Assembly: GCA_001717545.1 (NCBI GenBank)
Contig: CP017039.1
Coordinates: 1,178,001 to 1,242,000, forward strand
Direction of reading: 5' to 3'
DNA: 64,000 nucleotides
Source of the DNA: Anaerolineaceae bacterium oral taxon 439
Lineage (GTDB): Bacteria; Chloroflexota; Anaerolineae; Anaerolineales; Anaerolineaceae
Part shown: one piece after another, positions 44,459-54,316 of the stretch
Position numbering within the stretch: the stretch's first letter is position 1
Layout: every line of letters starts with the position of its first letter
The notes under the pieces: generated by a model
Told to the model about the DNA's origin: nothing
The model's input: only the letters and a program-made list of their open reading frames with translations
The model's database searches: none
Program-made: the position numbers and the translations under genes

Positions 44459-46906
44459 ATGTCGCCTGTCGATCCTCATAAATTTTTTTTAGGTCGTCTG
44501 GTCGGCGCGGATGGGAAAGAGACGGGGGAAAGTCTTCTTTACAAACCGGAAGACCTGAATACGCATTGCGTGATTACGGGAATGACCGGTTCAGGGAAGA
44601 CGGGCCTTGGGATCGTCTTACTCGAGGAATTCGCGCTGAAGAATATTCCGGCGGTGATTATCGATCCCAAAGGCGACCTGGTTAACCTCTGTCTGCATTT
44701 TCCCGAGCTGCGCGGCGAGGATTTCGAGCCTTGGATCGATCCGGAGGCGCCGGCGCGTTTAAACAAGGGGCTTTCGGTCCTGGCGGACGAGACGGCGGAA
44801 AAATGGCGGGAGGGTTTGGAACGATGGGGGTACGCGGGGCCGGACCTCGACGCGCTGAATCGGGTCGACTATACGGTATTTACGCCGGGGTCGACGATCG
44901 CGAATCCGATTAATATTTTATCAACCTACGACCCGCCGCAGGGGAACTGGGCTGAAGGCGACGAAAATATTCGCGAGCTGATTTCAACGTCGGTAACGGC
45001 GCTGCTGGACCTGGTCGGGTATTCGAATATCGATCCGATTCAAAGCCGGGAACATATCCTGTTAGCGAATATCATCGAGCATTACTGGAACCAGAATAAA
45101 TCGATCCAGATCGAGGACATGATCAACGCGATCGATCAGCCGCCGTTCGAAAAGCTGGGCGCGCTGCCGATCGATCGGATGTACCCTCCGAAAGATCGTT
45201 TCCGGCTGGCGATGGCGCTGAATAATTTTCTGGCGTCGCCGTCGTTTCAGAACTGGAAGAAGGGACCGGCGTTGGACATTGGCTCGATGCTGTATACGGA
45301 GGACGGCCGCGCGCGGTTCAATATTTTTTACATTCAGCACCTGAGCGATCATGAGCGCATGTTCTTTGTGACGATGCTGTATTCTCAGGTTGAAGCATGG
45401 ATGCGGACGCAGCCCGGGACGGGTAACTTGCGGCTGGGCGTTTATTTTGACGAGATCAGCGGCTATCTTCCCGCGACCGGACGTCCGGCGTCCCATGGCG
45501 TGATTCTGCGGCTGCTGAAGCAGGCGCGCGCGTTCGGCGTCAGCCTGATCCTCTCGTCGCAGAACCCGATCGATTTCGATTACAAAGCGCTTTCGAACGC
45601 GGGAACGTGGTTCGTTGGTCATTTGCAGACTGAGCAGGACAAGAACCGGCTGATCGACGGGCTGACGACGACAGAGGGTCAGATCGACCGGACGCAGGCG
45701 AACCGACTGATTTCTTCGTTGGGGAAGCGGGAGTTCCTGTACATGAACGTACATGAACCGGGGTTAAAGGTATTTACGACGCGGTGGGCGTTGAATTATC
45801 TGGCGGGGCCGGTAACGAGGAACCGCCTGCCGATGTTGGTTGAATTTGGATTAAGTCGCGAGGCCGGCGAAGTCGGCAGGCCCCGGCGCCAGGATGATAA
45901 CGAAGAGGAAACAGAAGAGATGGCAAACGAGACGAAGAATGACGGAACGAAGCCGGAAATCGCGGCGACGATCGGCGAGTATTACCTGCGAACGGCGAAA
46001 TCGCCGAAGGAGCTGGATTCGGACGGCGCGCTGATTACCTACGTGCCGGCCTGGTTCGCGCAGGCGGAATACCGGATCACGCAGCGAAAATACAATTTGG
46101 ATCTGACGGATTATAAGGCCGCGCTGATTGAGGACGAAGATATTCGCGGGACGACGATCCGCTGGTCGGATTATATGACCGACCCGATCGAAGACGATCG
46201 GCTCTCGAAGCGGCCGGAAAGCGACGCGGTTTATTATGCGCCGGTCCCGGGCTGGATGCTGAACGCGAGTTCGATCCGCAGCCGCGAATCGGATTTTATC
46301 GATTCGATTTACCGCGATGGACGGACGGTCGTCTACAGCAACGAGGAGCTGGGCGTGTACGGGGATTCGAAGTTATCCGAGAAGGAGTTTATTGAACTCT
46401 GCAAGGCGAAGGTTGACGAGGCGTCCAAGGCGGAGAAGGATAAGCTGACCAAGGCGTATCAGACGACGGTCGATCGGCTCGAAACGAAGATCCGCAAGGC
46501 GGCCGCCGACGTCAGCGACAAGGAAGACAAGGTCAAGTCGAAGAATATCGAGAAAATCGGCGCGGTCGGCGAATTTGCGCTGAGCCTCCTGCAGGGGCGG
46601 CGCCGGTCGGTTTCGTCGTCGATTAACAAGTTCGGTCAGTCAACGAACGCCGGCAACGCGCTCGAAAAGGCGACGATCGTTTTGGAAGAGCTTACCGAAA
46701 GTCTCGAACGCGAGACTGAATCGTATAAAGACGCGATTGCGGCGGTCGAGGCGAAATGGAGCGCGCTGGCGGAAAAGTATTCGACGGTCAGTTTATCGCC
46801 GATGAAGAAGGATATTTTCGTCGATTATTTTGGGATCCTCTGGCTCCCGTATTACACGGATTCCGCGGGGAAACTGGTCCGCGCGTATCAGGCAGCCGGA
46901 ATTTAA
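44459..46906 (+). CDS. HerA/FtsK-like ATP-binding protein with coiled-coil C-terminus
   Basis: An 815-residue ATPase of the HerA/VirB4 superfamily (DUF87/DUF853-like). The Walker A GMTGSGKT is at residues 41-48, followed by VIIDPKGDL; the second acidic motif is YFDEISGYLP and a glutamine-containing LSSQNPIDFD sensor follows. Residues about 645-690 and 735-775 form predicted coiled coils around a Gly/Arg/Ser-rich stretch (LQGRRRSVSSSI). The last part FVDYFGILWLPYYT is unusual. No NurA nuclease or conjugation partner is nearby, so it may act on its own. Helicase, pilus or defence roles are all possible. Confidence 0.85.
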   Translation: MSPVDPHKFFLGRLVGADGKETGESLLYKPEDLNTHCVITGMTGSGKTGLGIVLLEEFALKNIPAVIIDPKGDLVNLCLHFPELRGEDFEPWIDPEAPARLNKGLSVLADETAEKWREGLERWGYAGPDLDALNRVDYTVFTPGSTIANPINILSTYDPPQGNWAEGDENIRELISTSVTALLDLVGYSNIDPIQSREHILLANIIEHYWNQNKSIQIEDMINAIDQPPFEKLGALPIDRMYPPKDRFRLAMALNNFLASPSFQNWKKGPALDIGSMLYTEDGRARFNIFYIQHLSDHERMFFVTMLYSQVEAWMRTQPGTGNLRLGVYFDEISGYLPATGRPASHGVILRLLKQARAFGVSLILSSQNPIDFDYKALSNAGTWFVGHLQTEQDKNRLIDGLTTTEGQIDRTQANRLISSLGKREFLYMNVHEPGLKVFTTRWALNYLAGPVTRNRLPMLVEFGLSREAGEVGRPRRQDDNEEETEEMANETKNDGTKPEIAATIGEYYLRTAKSPKELDSDGALITYVPAWFAQAEYRITQRKYNLDLTDYKAALIEDEDIRGTTIRWSDYMTDPIEDDRLSKRPESDAVYYAPVPGWMLNASSIRSRESDFIDSIYRDGRTVVYSNEELGVYGDSKLSEKEFIELCKAKVDEASKAEKDKLTKAYQTTVDRLETKIRKAAADVSDKEDKVKSKNIEKIGAVGEFALSLLQGRRRSVSSSINKFGQSTNAGNALEKATIVLEELTESLERETESYKDAIAAVEAKWSALAEKYSTVSLSPMKKDIFVDYFGILWLPYYTDSAGKLVRAYQAAGI

Positions 46907-46914
46907 AAAACCGG

Positions 46915-46948
46915 GCGTTCCCCAAAAAAACGGGAACGCTTTTTTTTA
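46915..46948 (+). terminator. Terminator after the HerA-like gene
   Basis: GCGTTCCC (46915-46922) pairs with GGGAACGC (46932-46939) and is followed by a run of eight T. The T-run overlaps the stop region of the convergent hydrolase gene. Confidence 0.88.
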
Positions 46949-47803
46949 TTTTCGCGCCGCGGGGTGTTCGCTTCTCTCGATGATCCAATCGGTAACCCTG
47001 CGGATAACGTCTTCTTTAAGAAACGGTTCGTTATGCAGCTCGTGATAGCCGTTGGGATAAACGACGAATTCGACTTTTTCGTTTCCCTTCTTTTTCGCGA
47101 ACCGCGCGGTCATTTCCGGATCGACGCACCGGTCGGCATCGCCCTGCAGCAGGAGCAGAGGGACCGGGAACGGATCGTCGCGTTCGACCATGTCGCGGCC
47201 GAGGGTGATCAGGTCATGCGCCAGAGAGAGCGACAGGACGCCATGGACCAGCGGGTCATTCGTATAGATTTTATCTTCACCCGCGCCATGATAGAGATTC
47301 CCCGGCGGCAGGAAATTCGGCGTTGTCAGCTTCGGGAACGTCCGCCCGAGGGAACCGACGACCGCGGTCAACCAGTTTGGGTATGGCGGAACGGTTCCCA
47401 GTCCGGGCGAGCTGGCGACGACGCCGCGAATGTCTGCGGGGAACCGCTGCGCGTAGGTTAAGACCAGCGCGCCGCCCAGCGAATGCCCATAGAGGAAGAA
47501 CGGCAGGCTGGGCTCGGACATGAGGAGCTTCCCCTGGAAGTGGCGGATGAGCTGCCAGGCGGTCGCGTAGCGGTAGACGCCGCGCTTTCCGCTCGTTCGG
47601 CCGTGGCCGATATGGTCGAAGGCGGTGACGGCGATTCCGGAGTCCGTCATGGCCCGGATGACGTGATCGTACCGGCGGCAGTATTCCCCCAGTCCATGGA
47701 CGAGCAGGAGGCTGGCTTTGATTTCGGCGTCTGCGTCAGGTTTGGCTGTGAACGTGTAAACGGTTTCGCCCATCAGGTTCTGTCGTTCTTCGAGTGTTTT
47801 CAT
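46946..47803 (-). CDS. Monoacylglycerol lipase-like alpha/beta hydrolase
   Basis: A 285-residue serine hydrolase. The nucleophile motif is GHSLGG with Ser108. HGLGEYCRRYDHVI forms the oxyanion region, and FDHIGHGRTSGKRG is the family-typical loop. A late Asp (GDADRCVDPE) and His (GYHELHNE) complete the triad. The arrangement matches monoacylglycerol lipases and lysophospholipases. No signal peptide. The gene is convergent with the HerA-like gene and appears to be transcribed alone. Confidence 0.9.
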   Translation of the reverse strand: MKTLEERQNLMGETVYTFTAKPDADAEIKASLLLVHGLGEYCRRYDHVIRAMTDSGIAVTAFDHIGHGRTSGKRGVYRYATAWQLIRHFQGKLLMSEPSLPFFLYGHSLGGALVLTYAQRFPADIRGVVASSPGLGTVPPYPNWLTAVVGSLGRTFPKLTTPNFLPPGNLYHGAGEDKIYTNDPLVHGVLSLSLAHDLITLGRDMVERDDPFPVPLLLLQGDADRCVDPEMTARFAKKKGNEKVEFVVYPNGYHELHNEPFLKEDVIRRVTDWIIERSEHPAARK

Positions 47804-48067
47804 GCGGGTTCCCCTTGCGGATCGTCAGCGGCGTTTTCTCTCGTCCGGAGGACGCCGTTTCTTTAAAGTATAACTCGATTTAACGATGGGAATTCCGAGT
47901 TGGAAAATTGGCGGAAAGAACGCTTTTGAGGAACAGGACGAATGTCATTGCGAAAGGCGGAAAAGGTAACGAGCCTTGCGTTTTGGCGGGCAATGAAACG
48001 CCGCGGCGGATTGAAAATGGTAAAATGTATTGACACTTTTTTTATAACGTAAAGGAGATTCAGGCGC

Positions 48068-49087
48068 ATGTTAAAGTTACTTAGAAGTAAGGGTTTTCTG
48101 CTGGTTGCGGTTTTAGCGGCTGTTCTGGTCTTGTCATCGGCGGTTTTCGCGATCGATACGACGAAGGCGATTTTCCTGATCAACGGATCGCTCGGTGATA
48201 ACTCGTTTTACGATTCGGGCGAAGCCGGGATGAAGGCGTTGGCGGAGGAATTCGGTCTGGATTACCGAACGATCGAATGCGGCTTTGATTCGGCGCAGTA
48301 TGAACCGGGGCTTAACGCGGCGGTCCAATTCGCGGATATTATATTTGTTATTTCCTACGGATACGAAGATATCCTGACGCAGTATGCGGACGATTTCCCG
48401 GATAAGATCTTCGTGAATTTAGATACGACGGTTCAGAATCCCGGCGGAACGATTACGTCGGTCGATTACGTCGAGGAAGAGAGCGCGTATCTGGCCGGCG
48501 TGGTCGCCGCGTTGGTGACGTCGTCGGACATGCCGAAGGCTAACGCGGAGAAAATTATCGGCGTCGTCGGCGGGGATACCGATCCGACGGTCCAGTCGTT
48601 CATCTTTGCCTACAAAAATGGCGCGGAATATATTGATCCGGACGTCAGGACGGAAGTCAAATTCTTAGGCGACTGGGAAAATTCTTCCAAGGGGAAACAG
48701 GCCGCGCTTCAGCTTTACGATCAGGGCGCGGATATCGTCTTTCAGGTCGCGGCGGCCGCTGGGATGGGCGTGCTTCAGGCTTCAGGCGAGCGCGATCTGT
48801 ATTCGATCGGCGTCGACTCGAACCAGAACGCGATCGTCCCGGGTCATGTCGTCGCGTCGGATATCAAAGACGTTGGGCTGTCGATTCAGAACGTCTACCG
48901 GACGATCGTCGACGGGACGTACAAGCCCGGCGAGGTTTTGGATTACGGGTTGGCGTCCGGAACGGTTGACGTCGTTTTTGAGGATAACGGCGGCATCCTC
49001 CCGCAGGAAATTATTGACAAGGTCGCTGAAGTACGCGATATGATCATGAACGGGGAACTCGCCGTCGAGCGGTATTCGGTCGAATAG
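48068..49087 (+). CDS. BMP-family nucleoside-binding protein
   Basis: The extracytoplasmic receptor for a nucleoside ABC importer, 339 residues. A Sec signal peptide ends near residue 27; there is no lipobox Cys, unlike many BMP lipoproteins. The mature sequence has the BMP/PnrA pattern: FLINGSLGDNSFYDSGEAGMK split into the first strand and helix, SVDYVEEESAYLAGVVAAL and GVVGGDTDPTVQSF, then IGVDSNQNAI for the purine site. An AAGGAG lies about eight bases before the start. It is followed by a 256-base gap with a strong hairpin, then the ATPase and two permeases. Purine nucleosides are the probable substrate. Confidence 0.9.
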   Translation: MLKLLRSKGFLLVAVLAAVLVLSSAVFAIDTTKAIFLINGSLGDNSFYDSGEAGMKALAEEFGLDYRTIECGFDSAQYEPGLNAAVQFADIIFVISYGYEDILTQYADDFPDKIFVNLDTTVQNPGGTITSVDYVEEESAYLAGVVAALVTSSDMPKANAEKIIGVVGGDTDPTVQSFIFAYKNGAEYIDPDVRTEVKFLGDWENSSKGKQAALQLYDQGADIVFQVAAAAGMGVLQASGERDLYSIGVDSNQNAIVPGHVVASDIKDVGLSIQNVYRTIVDGTYKPGEVLDYGLASGTVDVVFEDNGGILPQEIIDKVAEVRDMIMNGELAVERYSVE

Positions 49088-49103
49088 GGCGGCGGGAGCG
49101 TAT

Positions 49104-49146
49104 GCGTCTGAGGGTAAGGCGGTTTGTCTCGTTTACCCTCAGGCGC
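49104..49146 (+). other. 14-bp hairpin downstream of the BMP-type binding protein
   Basis: GCGTCTGAGGGTAA (49104-49117) pairs with TTACCCTCAGGCGC (49133-49146), with one T:G pair, around a 15-base loop. No T-run follows. It probably protects or attenuates the transcript so that the binding protein is made in excess over the membrane subunits. Confidence 0.6.
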
Positions 49147-49343
49147 CGTGCCGACGGCGGCGCTTTTCGAAGGATCAGTTTAAAGTTGAAGACGGATGGG
49201 GAACGACGGCGTTTCCCGTTTTCTATGCCCGTTTTCTATACGCCGGATTCGCGGTGAATCTGATCATGACGCAATGAATCCGAGGTGAAACGCGATCGAG
49301 ACGCGATAAAAGACGGCTCGGAGATTCAGCGCCGGGGAGGATT

Positions 49344-50873
49344 ATGAATTCTTTGATTGAGATAGACCGTCTGGTCAAGATTTTTCCGCCGAACGTGACG
49401 GCGCTTGACGACGTCAGCGTTGATTTCCGCGAGGGCGAGATTCACGCGCTTGTGGGCGAGAACGGCGCGGGAAAATCGACTTTGATGAAAATTCTGTACG
49501 GAATGTACAGCGCCGATGGAGGCGCTGTTCGGTATCGGGGAGAGCCGGTTCGATTCGCCGAGCCGGGCGACGCGATCCGCGCGGGAATCGGCATGGTCCA
49601 TCAGGAGATCCTGCTGGTCAACGAGTATACGGTCTGGGAAAACGTCGTATTGGGGCAGGAGCCGACAGGGCTTTTCGGGCGGATCGACCGGAAGCGGGCG
49701 CGCGAAATCGTCCGGGCGAAAATCCATGAGTTCGGATTTAACCTGGACGCGGATACGCGCGTATCCGAGCTGTCGGTCGCCGCGCGTCAGAAGGTTGAAA
49801 TCCTGAAGCTGTTGTATCGCGACGTTTCGTTCCTGATTTTAGACGAGCCGACCGCGGTCCTGACGCCGCAGGAAATTCCGCAGCTTTTCGACGAGCTTCG
49901 CCGGCTCCGGGGCAACGGGCATACGATTGCGTTCATTTCGCATCACCTTGACGAAGTTCTGGCGCTGAGCGATCGGATTACCGTCCTCCGAAAGGGAAAG
50001 AAGATCGCGACGATCGCGACGGAGGAGACGAACGAGTCGCGGTTGGCGGAGATGATGGTCGGGAGGGAGGTTTTATTCAAGCCGATCAAGGACGACATCC
50101 CGGCGGGCGAGGTCGTTTTTGAATTGTCCGGCGTCGATTTAAAAGCTGAGAACGGGAAAGAAGTCCTCTCCGATCTTTCGATTCAGGTTCGCGCGAGCGA
50201 AGTCGTCGGGATCGCCGGCGTCGAAGGCAACGGGCAGCTCGAATTGGTTCAGGTTCTGATGGGACTGCGCAAGCCGGAACGGGGATCGCTCCGGATCGAA
50301 GGGCGCGAGCTTCTGGACGCCGCGATTCTGGACCGTCGGCGGTACATGTCGTTCGTTTCGCAGGACCGTTCGCGCATGGGCGGATGCTTACCGGCGTCGA
50401 TCGAGGAGAATATGCTGATGACGCATCACAGGCTCAGCGGCGCGTTCACGAGCGCGGGCGGGTTCCTGATCGACGGTCGGCGCGCCGCGGTGTTTACGGA
50501 GACTGTCTGCGCTCGGTTCGATGTCGCCTACGCCTCGATCCAGTCGCCGTTCCGTTCGCTCTCGGGCGGCAATCAGCAGAAGGTCATTTTGGGGCGGGAG
50601 CTGTCGTTGGATACGCCGTTCGTATTACTGGACCAGCCGACGCGCGGACTGGACGTCGGTTCGATCGAATACGTGCATCATCAGATTCTGGAGCTGAGCC
50701 ATGCGAATCGGGCGATCCTGATCCTGTCGGCGGATTTAGAGGAGTTATTCCGGATTACCGATCGGATCCTCGTTCTTCATCGCGGTCGTATCGTCGCTGA
50801 TCTGGAGACGGAGCGGACGGATATCGTGGAGGTCGGCGCATGGATGCTGGAAGGGGCGGGGCTGGATGCGTAG
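49344..50873 (+). CDS. Nucleoside ABC transporter ATPase, double domain
   Basis: A 509-residue chain with two ABC domains, like RbsA and the BMP-transporter ATPases. The first has Walker A GENGAGKS (38-45), a degenerate signature region ([12 protein letters not shown]) and Walker [12 protein letters not shown]. The second has a relaxed P-loop GVEGNGQLE and signature [22 protein letters not shown] precedes the ATG by four to five bases. The gene overlaps the first permease by eight bases. The remaining 200 bases of the preceding gap show no gene. Confidence 0.93.
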   Translation: MNSLIEIDRLVKIFPPNVTALDDVSVDFREGEIHALVGENGAGKSTLMKILYGMYSADGGAVRYRGEPVRFAEPGDAIRAGIGMVHQEILLVNEYTVWENVVLGQEPTGLFGRIDRKRAREIVRAKIHEFGFNLDADTRVSELSVAARQKVEILKLLYRDVSFLILDEPTAVLTPQEIPQLFDELRRLRGNGHTIAFISHHLDEVLALSDRITVLRKGKKIATIATEETNESRLAEMMVGREVLFKPIKDDIPAGEVVFELSGVDLKAENGKEVLSDLSIQVRASEVVGIAGVEGNGQLELVQVLMGLRKPERGSLRIEGRELLDAAILDRRRYMSFVSQDRSRMGGCLPASIEENMLMTHHRLSGAFTSAGGFLIDGRRAAVFTETVCARFDVAYASIQSPFRSLSGGNQQKVILGRELSLDTPFVLLDQPTRGLDVGSIEYVHHQILELSHANRAILILSADLEELFRITDRILVLHRGRIVADLETERTDIVEVGAWMLEGAGLDA

Positions 50874-51906
50874 GAGTTTATTCGTTAATTTTATCGGAAT
50901 TGCGTTCGCGTTCCTGATCTGCGGCGTGGTCATGCAGGTCCAGGGGTATCCCGCGATCGAAAGCTACGCGGCTCTTTTCAACCAGTCGGTCGGGAGTTCG
51001 TTCGCTTTTTTGACGGTCCTGAAAAACTCGATCCCGCTGGTTCTGACCGGGTTGTCGGCGTCGGTTGCTTTTTCGTCTGGTCCGGTCAACCTCGGTCAGC
51101 CGGGACAGTTTCTGATTGGCGCGTTGTTCGCGACGGTCGGCGGCCTGTACGTTGAGCTTCCAGCGTTTTTGATGCTCCCGTTTCTTCTGGCGTTGGCGAT
51201 GCTCGGCGGAGCGGTCTGGTCGTTCGTTGCCGCGCTGATGAAGCAGCTGTTTGAGATGGACGAGTATATTACGACGCTGATGTTGAACATGATCGCCGAT
51301 TTTTTTACTTACTGGGCGATTTCAGGTCCGTTCTTTGAAACGGGCGCGAACTTTCCTCAGACGCCGCGGATTGCCGGAAGCGGCTGGATGCCGACCGTGG
51401 GAAAGTTCAGCACCGGCGTGATCGTCATGCTGCTGGCGTTTATGGTCGTCTGGTTCCTGTATTATCGGACGACGGCGGGGTATGAATGGCGGATGACGGG
51501 GCAGAATCCAACTTTCGCGCGGCTGGGCGGGGTCCCGACGAAGAAAAATTACCTGACGGTCATGCTCCTGACTGGCGCGTTGGCGGGGCTGGCCGGCGGT
51601 CTGGTCGTCATGACCGGTCCGCATCGTTTTATCAAGGGTCTGGGCGCGAATTACGCCTGGGACGGGATTATGGTATCGATGGTCGCGAATAATCATCTTG
51701 TCGCGACGTTGGCATACGGCCTGTTTTTCTCGATTCTGGAAACCGGCTCGCTGGGGATGGAGCTGTTCACGAAGGTCCCGAACGAAATGACGACCGTTCT
51801 TCAGGCGATCATCGTACTCGTCGTCATGGCAGGGCGCGGTTCGATCGAGGTCTTTATCCGGAAAGGGATGACGCGGAGAAAATTGAAAGCGAGGGCGGAA
51901 GGATGA
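50866..51906 (+). CDS. Nucleoside ABC transporter permease, first subunit
   Basis: A 346-residue permease of the BPD_transp_2 type with about nine hydrophobic helices. [21 protein letters not shown] near residue 65 is the hallmark region that in family members reads G.s...afraGlfNiG..GQ. The cytoplasmic loop [17 protein letters not shown] contacts the ATPase. It overlaps the ATPase gene by eight bases and the second permease by four. It forms a heterodimeric channel with that subunit. Confidence 0.92.
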   Translation: MRRSLFVNFIGIAFAFLICGVVMQVQGYPAIESYAALFNQSVGSSFAFLTVLKNSIPLVLTGLSASVAFSSGPVNLGQPGQFLIGALFATVGGLYVELPAFLMLPFLLALAMLGGAVWSFVAALMKQLFEMDEYITTLMLNMIADFFTYWAISGPFFETGANFPQTPRIAGSGWMPTVGKFSTGVIVMLLAFMVVWFLYYRTTAGYEWRMTGQNPTFARLGGVPTKKNYLTVMLLTGALAGLAGGLVVMTGPHRFIKGLGANYAWDGIMVSMVANNHLVATLAYGLFFSILETGSLGMELFTKVPNEMTTVLQAIIVLVVMAGRGSIEVFIRKGMTRRKLKARAEG

Positions 51907-52796
51907 CGGTTCTGGTCGGGTTATTGAATGGGATGATTTCCGCCGCGACGCCGCTGCTGCTTTCGTCGCTGGGAGGGGCGCTGACGTATTATGCTGGAAT
52001 TTTTAATATCGCGATGGAAGGGATGATGCTGAGCGGGGCTTTTTTCGCGGTCCTCGGCTCGTATACTTTCGGCTCCTGGGGAGCCGGGTTGATTTGCGGG
52101 GTTGCAGGCGCGATGGTGATCGCGTTAATCTTTATCCTGTTCTCGATCGTGTTGAAGGTCGACGAATTTGTGACCGGCGTCGGATTGAATATGTTCTCGC
52201 TGGGGGTGACGACATACTTGCTCAGGCAGATTTTCAAGGTTAAGGGCGCGTTTACCGATCCCGGGATTATCTCGGTCCCGAACGTGCGGATTCCGCTCGT
52301 CGAGGGGATCCCGTTCGTGGGGCGGATTGTCAGCGGTCAGAACCTGATCGTCTGGCTGGCGATCGCCGCAACGCTGGTCTGCCAATATGCCGTTTTTCGG
52401 ACGCGATTCGGGCTGCGGCTGCGCGCGGCGGGGTACAATCGAGACTGCCTGGATACGAGCGGCGTTTCGGCGAATCGGATTCGCGTTGCGTCGCTGATCT
52501 GGTGCGCTGTGCTTTGCGGACTGGCGGGGGCGTACCTGTCGTTGGGGTATGTGACGCTGTTCAGTGAAAATATGTCCGCGGGACGCGGATGGATTTCGTT
52601 AGCGGCGGTCATCCTCGTATCGGGGAACCCGCTTGGAATCGCGCTGGTCTCGCTGCTGTTTGGGTTGGCGGACGGGCTGGGTCTCTTTTTACAGCGATCG
52701 ATCCCGTCGCAGTTTACGTCGATGCTTCCATATATTGCGACGTTGGTCGCGCTATTCGTGTATTCGACGCGGAGAAGGAAGGAGGTTCGGAATTGA
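51903..52796 (+). CDS. Nucleoside ABC transporter permease, second subunit
   Basis: A 297-residue BPD_transp_2 permease with eight hydrophobic helices. The N-terminal core contains [18 protein letters not shown], the second-subunit version of the afraGlfNig.EG pattern. Loop [17 protein letters not shown] is the ATPase contact. GGISAG-like glycine runs are fewer than usual. Its stop shares a base with the next gene's ATG, so the ADP-ribosylglycohydrolase is likely translated from the same message. Confidence 0.92.
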   Translation: MTVLVGLLNGMISAATPLLLSSLGGALTYYAGIFNIAMEGMMLSGAFFAVLGSYTFGSWGAGLICGVAGAMVIALIFILFSIVLKVDEFVTGVGLNMFSLGVTTYLLRQIFKVKGAFTDPGIISVPNVRIPLVEGIPFVGRIVSGQNLIVWLAIAATLVCQYAVFRTRFGLRLRAAGYNRDCLDTSGVSANRIRVASLIWCAVLCGLAGAYLSLGYVTLFSENMSAGRGWISLAAVILVSGNPLGIALVSLLFGLADGLGLFLQRSIPSQFTSMLPYIATLVALFVYSTRRRKEVRN

Positions 52797-54190
52797 TGAA
52801 GCAGGCATGGCAATTAGAGCGGGAGCTTCGCGACGCCGCGATTCCCGTCGACCGGCGCAAGCAGGCGTCGGACTGGTATACGTCGGAGACAGTGTTCCCG
52901 CATGGCGACGAGCTGATCCGGAAGTTCTGGTCATCGCAGGTTCCCGGCTCGTTCGCGCCGGAAATCCCGTATCTGGAAATGGTCCAGGCATGGAGTAATC
53001 AGGGCTACGACGTCAGCGCGGCGGAGGAGCTCCTTCCGCATGGTATCGAACTCAGCCGGGCGATCGGCAAGCCGGAGGATATGGACCGGCTGCGCGTCCT
53101 GACGGCGGAGCTGCTGCGGCGGTTGAATAACGCGCCGCTGATTGGGACGCACCCGTACTATTCATATACGCATCCGATGACCTGGGACGAGGTTCGGGCG
53201 GCGATGCCGATTGCTGAAAAAGGATGCGATTCGGTTCACGAGCCGAACGCGCAGGGCGACAGCGAACGGATTTATCAGGGCTGGCTCGGGCAGCTCAGCG
53301 GCGGGGCGTTCGGGACGGCGATCGAGGGGTATACCGGGACGCGGATCGCCGAGGTTTACGGCGAGATTACCGACTATGTCGCGGAGCCGGAAACGGTGAA
53401 CGACGACGTTGTTTATGAATTGGTCCTGCTCGACGCGGTAGAGAAGTTTGGGCGCGCCGTCACGGCGGGCCAGATCGCGGCGGAATGGATCCGGTCGCTC
53501 CGGTTCGGCTGGTCGGCGGAAGGGATCGCGATCCGCAATTTGAACATGGGAATTTATCCGCCTGAATCCGGAAAGTTTTTCAACTATTATTCAGATTGGA
53601 TCGGCGTGCAGATGAGGGCGATGGTTTGCGGAATGCTGGCTCCGGGTCAGCCGATCGAGGCGGCGCGGCTGGCTTTTACCGACGGTATCGTTTCGCATTC
53701 GAATAACGGCGTTTACGGCGGGATCGCGGCGGCGGTCATGACGTCGCTGGCGTTTGAACTGGACGATCCGCGCGCGGTTCTGACCGAGACGCTGAATTAT
53801 CTTCCGGCGCAGAGCGAATACGCGGCGAAGTACCGCCGTGTCCTGACCGTTCTCGCGAAGCATCCGGAAAGCGAGGCGCTGAAGCTGATCGCGAGTTATT
53901 TCGAGCGATATAACTGGATCCACGCGTACCCGAATATGGCGGCGGATTTATTCGCGCTCTGGTACGGGGAAGGCGATTTCACCCGTTCGATGTCGCTGCT
54001 GGCGAAGGCTGGGAATGACGTTGACTGCAACGCCGGGCTGGTCGGGAACGTTTTGGGCGTGATGAATGGTGTCCCGGAAAAATGGGCGGCGCCGATCGGC
54101 GATATTCTGGAAACGTATCTTCCGGGACGTGAAAGGAATTCGATCCGCGAATTGGCGCTGCGGACGGCGCGGCTGAGCGGGATTTTATGA
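52796..54190 (+). CDS. ADP-ribosylglycohydrolase family protein
   Basis: A 464-residue protein whose C-terminal 320 residues follow the all-helical ADP-ribosylglycohydrolase fold: [19 protein letters not shown], then [14 protein letters not shown] (in place of the usual TDDT metal motif) and [20 protein letters not shown]. The family cleaves N- or O-glycosidic ADP-ribose bonds with Mg2+. The first 140 residues precede the usual start of the domain and hold no recognised module. AAGGAGG lies 11 bases before the ATG; a TTG at 52793 is an alternative start. Location as the last gene of a nucleoside importer suggests it splits an imported nucleoside or NAD-derived sugar. That is inference. Confidence 0.82.
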   Translation: MKQAWQLERELRDAAIPVDRRKQASDWYTSETVFPHGDELIRKFWSSQVPGSFAPEIPYLEMVQAWSNQGYDVSAAEELLPHGIELSRAIGKPEDMDRLRVLTAELLRRLNNAPLIGTHPYYSYTHPMTWDEVRAAMPIAEKGCDSVHEPNAQGDSERIYQGWLGQLSGGAFGTAIEGYTGTRIAEVYGEITDYVAEPETVNDDVVYELVLLDAVEKFGRAVTAGQIAAEWIRSLRFGWSAEGIAIRNLNMGIYPPESGKFFNYYSDWIGVQMRAMVCGMLAPGQPIEAARLAFTDGIVSHSNNGVYGGIAAAVMTSLAFELDDPRAVLTETLNYLPAQSEYAAKYRRVLTVLAKHPESEALKLIASYFERYNWIHAYPNMAADLFALWYGEGDFTRSMSLLAKAGNDVDCNAGLVGNVLGVMNGVPEKWAAPIGDILETYLPGRERNSIRELALRTARLSGIL

Positions 54191-54316
54191 CGCCGCGGGC
54201 GGCGTGTCCCGTTCTACGGATCAGAGCGGCCCGATCGCAGGGCGGCGATCGCGGCGTAAGTCGGAATGGAAGCAGGCGTAACATGAACCGAACCAAAGAA
54301 AGGGCAGGATTTTGAC

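Noticed and set aside
45062-45754. 230-residue minus-strand open frame opposite the HerA-like gene
   Set aside because: Composition is that of a reverse-complement shadow and no homology is recognised.
48030-48048. TTGACA with TATAAC before the nucleoside-binding protein gene
   Set aside because: The two hexamers are only seven bases apart, too close to be one promoter.
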